This document shows positions 58,775 through 64,000 of a stretch of 64,000 nt of DNA, one piece after another. Both the position numbers and the translations under genes were made by a program. The notes under the pieces were generated by a model. It made no database searches. It was not told where the DNA came from and was given only the letters and a program-made list of their open reading frames with translations. The DNA comes from Vombatus ursinus (lineage: Eukaryota; Chordata; Mammalia; Diprotodontia; Vombatidae). The stretch spans positions 6,469,490 to 6,533,489 of the forward strand of contig NW_020954687.1 in the NCBI RefSeq assembly GCF_900497805.2, written 5' to 3'. Position 1 is the stretch's first letter; every line of letters begins with the position of its first letter.

Positions 58775-61015
58775 TCTTTTTTTATTTTTTTTTTATTTTA
58801 TTCTGAACTTAAGAAATAAAACAAGCATTTCTGTAACATAGAAGAATAGAAAACAAAAAAGAAGGTACATGAAACTACAAATCTATTATATACTACTTGC
58901 TATTCCTTTTAAATATAAAAGAGTTATGATGTAACTTTCCTTTTTTCTTTTTTTCTTTTTTCTTTCCTCCTCCCACCCACAGCCCTCAAGATGGCTACCA
59001 TTAGATACAAGTGTGTGTGTATGTGTGTCTGTGTGTGTGTGTGTGTTTGTGTAAAACCATTCCATAATCTGTTTTTCAGTTCTTTCTCTGGATGCATATA
59101 GTGTTTTCCTTCATATGTCCTTTCTAGTTAATTTGGGTATTTATAATAGTCAAAATGACTTAGTCACTCAAAGTTGTTCTTAAAATAATATTATTGTTAC
59201 TGTATATAACATTCTCTTGGTCTGCTCATTTCAATCTTCATTATTTCGGCAAGTCTATCAATGTTTTCCTAAGATTATCGAGCTCATCATATCTTATAGT
59301 ACAGTAGTATTCCATCACAATCATATACCATAACTTGTTCAGCCATTCCCCAATTGACGGACATCCATGCAATTTCCAGTTCTTTGCCATCACAAAGAGA
59401 GCTGCTATAAATGCTTCAGAAAGTATCAGTTCTTTCCTTCTTTCTCTAGTCATCTTTGGAAAAAGACCAAGTAGTGGTATTGCTGGGGCAAAGGGTATAG
59501 GTAGTTTAATAACTCTTTGGGCATAACTCCAGATTGCTCTCCAAAATGTTTGGGTCAGTTCACGGTACCGCCAACTTTTCCATATTCCCTCCAACATTTG
59601 TTACTTTCCCTTTCAATCATTGTAGCCAAGCTGATAGGTATAAAATGATATCTCAAGGTTGTTTTAATTTGCATTTCTCTAATCAATAATGATTTAGAGC
59701 ATTTTATATGGCTATAAATTGTTTTGATTTCTTTATTTGAAAATTGCCTGTTCGTATCCTTTGACCATTTTAAGGAATGACTCATATTCCTATAGATTTG
59801 ACAAAGTTCTCTATATGTTTGAGATATGAGACCTTTATCTGAAAATCTGTCTATAAAATTTTTCCACAATTTTCTACTTTTCTTCTGATCTTCGCTACAT
59901 TTATTTTATTTATACAAAACCTTTTTAATTTAATGTAATCGAAATTATCCATTTTACACATCACACTGCTATCTCTTCCTTTGTCATAAATAGTTCACCT
60001 ATCCATAAGTCTGATAGGTAATATATTCCATGTCCTTCAAATTTTCTTACAATATCTCTCTTTATATTTAAGTCATGTGTCCATTTTGATCTTATCTTGG
60101 TAAATGGTGTAAGATACTGGTCTATGCCCAATTTCTTCCAGACTGCTTTACAGTTTTCCCAGTATTTTTTTTAGCCAAATAATAAAATCTTATCACCAAA
60201 ACTTAAGTCTTTGCACTTGTCAAATACAAGGTTACTATATTTATTTGCTGCTGTAAATTGTATGTCTACTCTGTTCCACTAATCTGCTTTTCTATTTCTT
60301 AGCCAGTACCAGATAGTTTTGAAAATTACAGCCTTATAATATAGTTTAAGATCTGGTACTGCTAAACTTCTTTCCTTTACATTTTTTTTATTAATTCCTT
60401 TGATATTCTTGACTTTTTGTTCTTCCAAATGAATTTTGTTATCATTTTTTCTAATACAGTAAAATAATTTTTGGTAATTTAATTGAGTATATAACTTAGT
60501 TTAGGTAAAATTGTCATTTTTATTTTATTGGCCTTACCTACCCATAAACAATATTTCTCCTATTATTTAAATTTGATTTTATTTGTATCAAAAGTTTATA
60601 CACACACACACATAATTTTATTCATATAGTTCCTGGATTTGTTTTGGCAGGTATACTCCCAGGTATTTTGTACTGTGAGTTATTTTAAATGGGGTATCTT
60701 TTATAATCTCTTCTTGAAGGATTTTATTTTTGATATATAGGAATGTTGATGATTTATGGAGATTTAATTTATATCCTGCTACTTTGCTAAAATTATTAAT
60801 TGTTTAAACTAATGTTTTACTTGAGTCTTTGGGATTTTCCAAGTATATCATCGTATCATCTGCAAAAAGAGATAGTTTTATTACTTCATTCCCTATTCTG
60901 ATTCCTTCTACTTCTTTTTCTTCTCTTATTGCTATCGCTAGGATTTCTAATACAATATCAAATAATATTGGTTTCAGTGGACATCCTTCTTTCAAAAACA
61001 TGTCATCATGTGAAA
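58775..61015 (-). mobile_element. 5'-truncated LINE-1
   Basis: The minus strand reads from RT ([20 protein letters not shown] and [20 protein letters not shown] at 60804-61037, with the FADD catalytic motif) through NRQFSNKEIKTIYSHI and LLIREMQIKTTLRYH (59555-59869) to FIAALFVMAKNWKLHGCPS and KLWYMIVMEYYCTIRYDE (59241-59597). A 3' UTR and an A-rich end follow (T-rich on +, 58775-58802). Several frame breaks make it inactive. A GT microsatellite lies at 59010-59051. Confidence 0.85.
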
Positions 61016-61392
61016 CATGATACACATAGAGGGACATGATTTAATAACAGATCATTTAGAGAATACTGCTAGAATTCCTGGGAGTTACTTTAAAAATCAT
61101 TACCACAAGAGAAAACTTATCCAATATTTATTTATGCTGCTGTGCAGTCATGTTAAGGAGTTTTACTTCTGGGTTCTGTTTCCTGTTCTGTAAAGTGAGA
61201 TTCTTTATAGTTTTAAGATGCTTGTACTAAGTATGGCTAGTTCACCATAGACCTTTTTTCACATGAATTGCCAAAAATGAGATGAGAATGACTAGCTAGT
61301 TAACTCTCTTCCTTTATTTTTATAGCTATGTTTTTGGACCATTACTAATATTTATGTATTACTTTAAAATTTGTGATGATCTTCATATATAT

Positions 61393-61394
<2 letters not shown>

Positions 61395-61430
<36 letters not shown>
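61395..61430 (+). repeat. (AC)n microsatellite
   Basis: Eighteen AC units next to the tail of the reversed SINE on its right. Confidence 0.95.
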
Positions 61431-61434
<4 letters not shown>

Positions 61435-61435
<1 letters not shown>

Positions 61436-61628
61436 ATGTGATCCTCATAATAACCGTAACAAGTAGGTGCCATTATTATCCCCATTTTGCAGATTGAGGA
61501 AACAGGATGAGAGAAGTTAAGTGACTTGTTCAGGATCAAATAGCTAGTAAGTGTCTGAGTCAGGATTCAAACTCTGGTATTATGTCCTAGTCCATGGCTC
61601 TATTTACTATGCAACCCAGCTGCTCCTA
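61435..61628 (-). repeat. CORE-SINE
   Basis: GTGATCCTCATAATAACCGT, GAAGTTAAGTGACTTGTTCA and ACTATGCAACCCAGCTGCTC then CT are the reversed tail, core and head. Confidence 0.85.
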
Positions 61629-61629
61629 T

Positions 61630-62245
61630 TAAATTTCACCTATTTAGCATCAGCAAATCATGCCAGACTAGATAGATGCTAATTATTATTCAATATATTA
61701 ACTCTCACTTCCAGCATTCTGCCATCTATAGATAAAATAATCCTTCTTTGTATGACTTCATCTAAGCCAATAATAAAATGTTGAACAGAGTAATTCTTAA
61801 GACTGTGGCAACTACAAAGGACTACTCCAGGTTGACATCAATCTCTTCATAGATGATGGATTTGGAATGTGAAAGTTCCTTAGTATTTATCTAGAATAAA
61901 CTTATATTTTTACAAAGTAGAAAAGAAGTACAAGAAAGAACTTTGCTAAGATCACAAATGTAAGTGGGAAAATTGGGAGATAAAATTTGGTCGTCTGACT
62001 CCAGCTTCAGACTGTTCCCACAATACACTGCCTACACCAATTAGCAGTCTGCTGGTCTTGTTGAGTAACTCACTTCTAAACCCAATATACTCATCTAATA
62101 CATATTTCTTCATTTTGTCCACAAGATTATTATGAGACTTTGTCTATACTTTGCCAAAAATCTAAATATACTCTCTTCATGGCATTCCCCTGGTTTGGTA
62201 ATCAAGGAATTCTTTTCAAATGAGAAATGAATTCATATTAGAGAA
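61630..62245 (-). mobile_element. L3/CR1-type LINE fragment, interrupted
   Basis: CATCTAAGCCAATAATAAAA then TGTTGAACAG, and TTTGCCAAAAATCTAAATAT with CATTCCCCTGGTTTGGTAAT, are antisense RT sequence of the L3/CR1 group. A worn reversed MIR appears to sit at about 61910-62040. Confidence 0.6.
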
Positions 62246-62254
62246 ACCATTTGG

Positions 62255-62375
62255 ATGCTCAATATTAACTTGGAGGGAGGACTCTAGTGAGATGCCCTCA
62301 GGTATCTGAACTGTTTAATCTACATATCAATAACTCTTATAAAGACTTAATAAATTTGAAGATAACAGGAAGGTG
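62255..62375 (+). mobile_element. L3/CR1-type LINE fragment, opposite orientation
   Basis: TTAACTTGGAGGGAGGACTC then TAGTGAGATGCCCTCAGG, and TAAATTTGAAGATAACAGGA, are sense-strand RT sequence of the same group. It lies head to head with the fragment on its left. Confidence 0.6.
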
Positions 62376-62384
62376 GAAAATGGG

Positions 62385-62555
62385 GGAGAGAGAAGAGAAT
62401 AAACATTTATATAGTAACTACTATGTGCCAGGTACTGTGCTATATGCTTTTATAAATTTTATTTAATTTGATCCTCACAACAGCCCTGCAAGATAGGTGC
62501 TATTATTCTTATTTTACAGTTGAGGAAACTAGGGTAAACAGAGGCCAAGTGAGGC
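62385..62555 (-). repeat. CORE-SINE tail
   Basis: CTACTATGTGCCAGGTACTG, TTTGATCCTCACAACAGCCC and GTTGAGGAAACTAGGGTAAA are the reversed tail. The core and head are cut off at the junction with the next unit. Confidence 0.8.
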
Positions 62556-62935
62556 AGAGTTGCACAAAATTGTCAGCCTCATTCTCTCTTCCAGAGTCAT
62601 CGAAGTACAGTGGCAAGACGAAAGTCAAGACAACCGACAATGGCTGAGGATGCAGACGATGATCTTAGCATGTTTGATGTCTGACGAAGCTCTAAGCTCT
62701 TTACAGCACCTGTTTCAGCCATATTCATGGCCACTGGAACAAATTGTTCTCATCCACACATTCCACTGGGGGAAGGCTTCACATGCTTGGGGTAAACAGC
62801 CCCCTAACTCACCAACAAGTTTGAGACCTGTTGGTTTTTCTCACACTGGTTTAGCTGTCTGCCATGACAGTTTACCAGAATGTGGCTGCTGCACATGCTT
62901 CAGCTTCTTGGAGCCACAGGTGAGAGTTGGGTGGC
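62556..62935 (+). repeat. Unclassified interspersed repeat, probably marsupial
   Basis: GC-richer 380-base unit starting GTTGCACAAAATTGTCAGCC and ending near GAGCCACAGGTGAGAGTTGG. I recall similar sequence as a repeated unit in marsupial DNA, but cannot name the family. The 132-codon frame at 62560-62958 shows no known domain and is taken as chance. Confidence 0.45.
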
Positions 62936-63029
62936 AAGTAGATACCAAAGGTGGATGAGCAGCCCTGAAAAGGACTCACTAAGCACTCACACCAGAGGTT
63001 CTGGTCCTCCTTGAATACCTAATATACTG

Positions 63030-64000
63030 AGTTCTAGAGGAACAAAGACAAAAAGAGTACCTGTCTTCAAGGAACCCACAATCTAGTGGGGAAGACAATA
63101 TGTAAATAACTAGGTAAATACAAGAGAGAGTAGATAGGAGGTAATCTCAGAAGGTACTAGCAACAGGGGGACTAGGAAAGGCTTCCTGGAAGAGGTGTGA
63201 CTTGAACAGAGTCTTGAAGAGGCCAGAGAAACCAAGAAGCTGAGATGATAAAGCTGACCTTTCAAGATATAGAGAACAGTTAGTACAATGTGATGAAGAC
63301 GAGAGATGGAATATCCTGTTCAAGTAATTACAAGGAGGCCAATGTAGCTGGATCATAGAATGTGTAGAGGGGAGTAATATATCTGACTGGAAAGGCAATG
63401 TCAGGTTACGAAGAGCTTTAAATGTTGAACAGTTTATATATTGATCCTGAAGCTATAGGGAGCTAATGGAGTTCATTGAAAAAAGGGCGATGTGGTCAGA
63501 CAGAAACTTGAGAAAAATTACATTGGCAGATGAGAGAAGGATGGATTGGAGTGGGGAGAGATTTGAGACATGGAGACCAGTTAGAAGGCTATTGCAGTTG
63601 CTTAGATGAAAGATGACGAGAGCCTGACCTAGGGTTGTGACTGTGTAAATAGAAAGAAGGGAACATATACTAGAAATGTGAATGTAGAAATAACAAGATT
63701 TGGATATAGGTTAGACATGTAGAGTGAGAGTGAGGAATAGAGAATGACACTGAGGTTATGAGTTTGATTAACTGATAGGTTATTGGTAACTTCTACAGTA
63801 ATGGGGATGTTCAGAAAAGGGATTAAGGGGACAGATAATGAGTTCTGTCCTGGACATGCTGAGTTTGAGCTGCCTATGGGACATCCACTTTGAGATGCTC
63901 AATAGGTAGCTGGCAAAGAATGATTGAAGCTCAGGAGAGACACCATATAGATCTAGGAATCATCTGCTTAGAGGTGATAATTCAATCCTTTGGAGCTGAT
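63030..64000 (-). mobile_element. L2 LINE, running off the window
   Basis: From the left, the reversed 3' UTR (TCTTCAAGGAACCCACAATC) then the C-terminal coding part. The minus frame at 63147-63398 ends GLFKTLFKSHLFQEAFPSPP, like the L2 C-terminus. CAGTTAGAAGGCTATTGCAG then TTGCTTAGATG and GACATGCTGAGTTTGAGCTG then CCTATGGGACATCC follow the L2 order. Frames are broken. Confidence 0.85.

Noticed and set aside
59241-61037. Minus-strand frames with RT motifs as possible genes
   Set aside because: They are pieces of one broken, 5'-truncated LINE-1.
62560-62958. 132-codon forward frame
   Set aside because: It lies in an unclassified repeated unit, shows no known domain and has no splice or promoter context.
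53250-64000. 3' exons of CRB1, the expected convergent neighbour by human gene order
   Set aside because: No minus-strand exon resembling the CRB1 C-terminus or EGF/laminin-G domains was found; the gene probably lies beyond the window.
1-64000. tRNA genes, CRISPR arrays or operon-like clusters
   Set aside because: No cloverleaf with intact A/B boxes, no regularly spaced repeats and no compact gene runs were seen; the DNA is a vertebrate intron and flank.

Overview
The window is vertebrate nuclear DNA, almost certainly marsupial. It is AT-rich and intron-dominated. It carries SINEs of the marsupial type (a MIR-like core with a GGCAGCTAGGTGG-like head), many CORE-SINE/MIR, L2 and L3/CR1 relics, marsupial-style LINE-1s and short hAT elements. 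No bacterial features, tRNA genes or CRISPR arrays were seen.

The one confidently recognised host gene is DENND1B, on the + strand. Eight coding exons between 15372 and 47595 join through GT-AG introns, with reading phase kept at every junction, into 402 codons plus a stop. This is roughly the C-terminal half of the protein. It starts just after the DENN module and includes the FxDxF AP-2 motif (FSDVF), a basic segment, an acidic stretch and a clathrin box (DLLGEILDTL). The catalytic DENN exons for RAB35 exchange lie upstream of the window. The 3' UTR starts at 47596 and may run about 5.4 kb, to AATAAA at 52957. The 19.2-kb intron between exons five and six holds a good candidate for an alternative terminal exon (41292-41372) with its own AATAAA 85 bases downstream of the stop. 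It would give a short isoform without the clathrin box.

Layout. 1-15371: upstream intron, with a broken GC-rich minus-strand ORF block (about 1000-1575), a 77/80 inverted repeat (1991-2070 and 2551-2630) and a minus-strand LINE-1 complex (2540-9375) with a younger L1 tail nested inside. 15372-25663: five exons among SINEs, L2, L3 and a palindromic hAT element with a perfect 8-bp target duplication (19555-19758). 25664-44883: large intron packed with L2, MIR, hAT and L3 copies. 44884-47595: last three exons, with a nearly full-length 7SL RNA pseudogene in between (45062-45357). 47596-52980: 3' UTR, nearly free of repeats. 52980-64000: intergenic, with a three-level nest (SINE in hAT in L2, 54275-55740), a TG microsatellite with a 10-N gap (55609-55618), a truncated L1 (58775-61015), back-to-back L3 fragments, an unclassified repeat joined to a MIR (62385-62935) and an L2 running off the end.

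No new protein system was found. The most checkable new points are the alternative terminal exon, the 7SL pseudogene, the inverted repeat at the left, the nested hAT structures and the unclassified repeat near 62.7 kb. All family names rest on recognition by eye, and repeat edges are approximate unless terminal repeats or target duplications are quoted.
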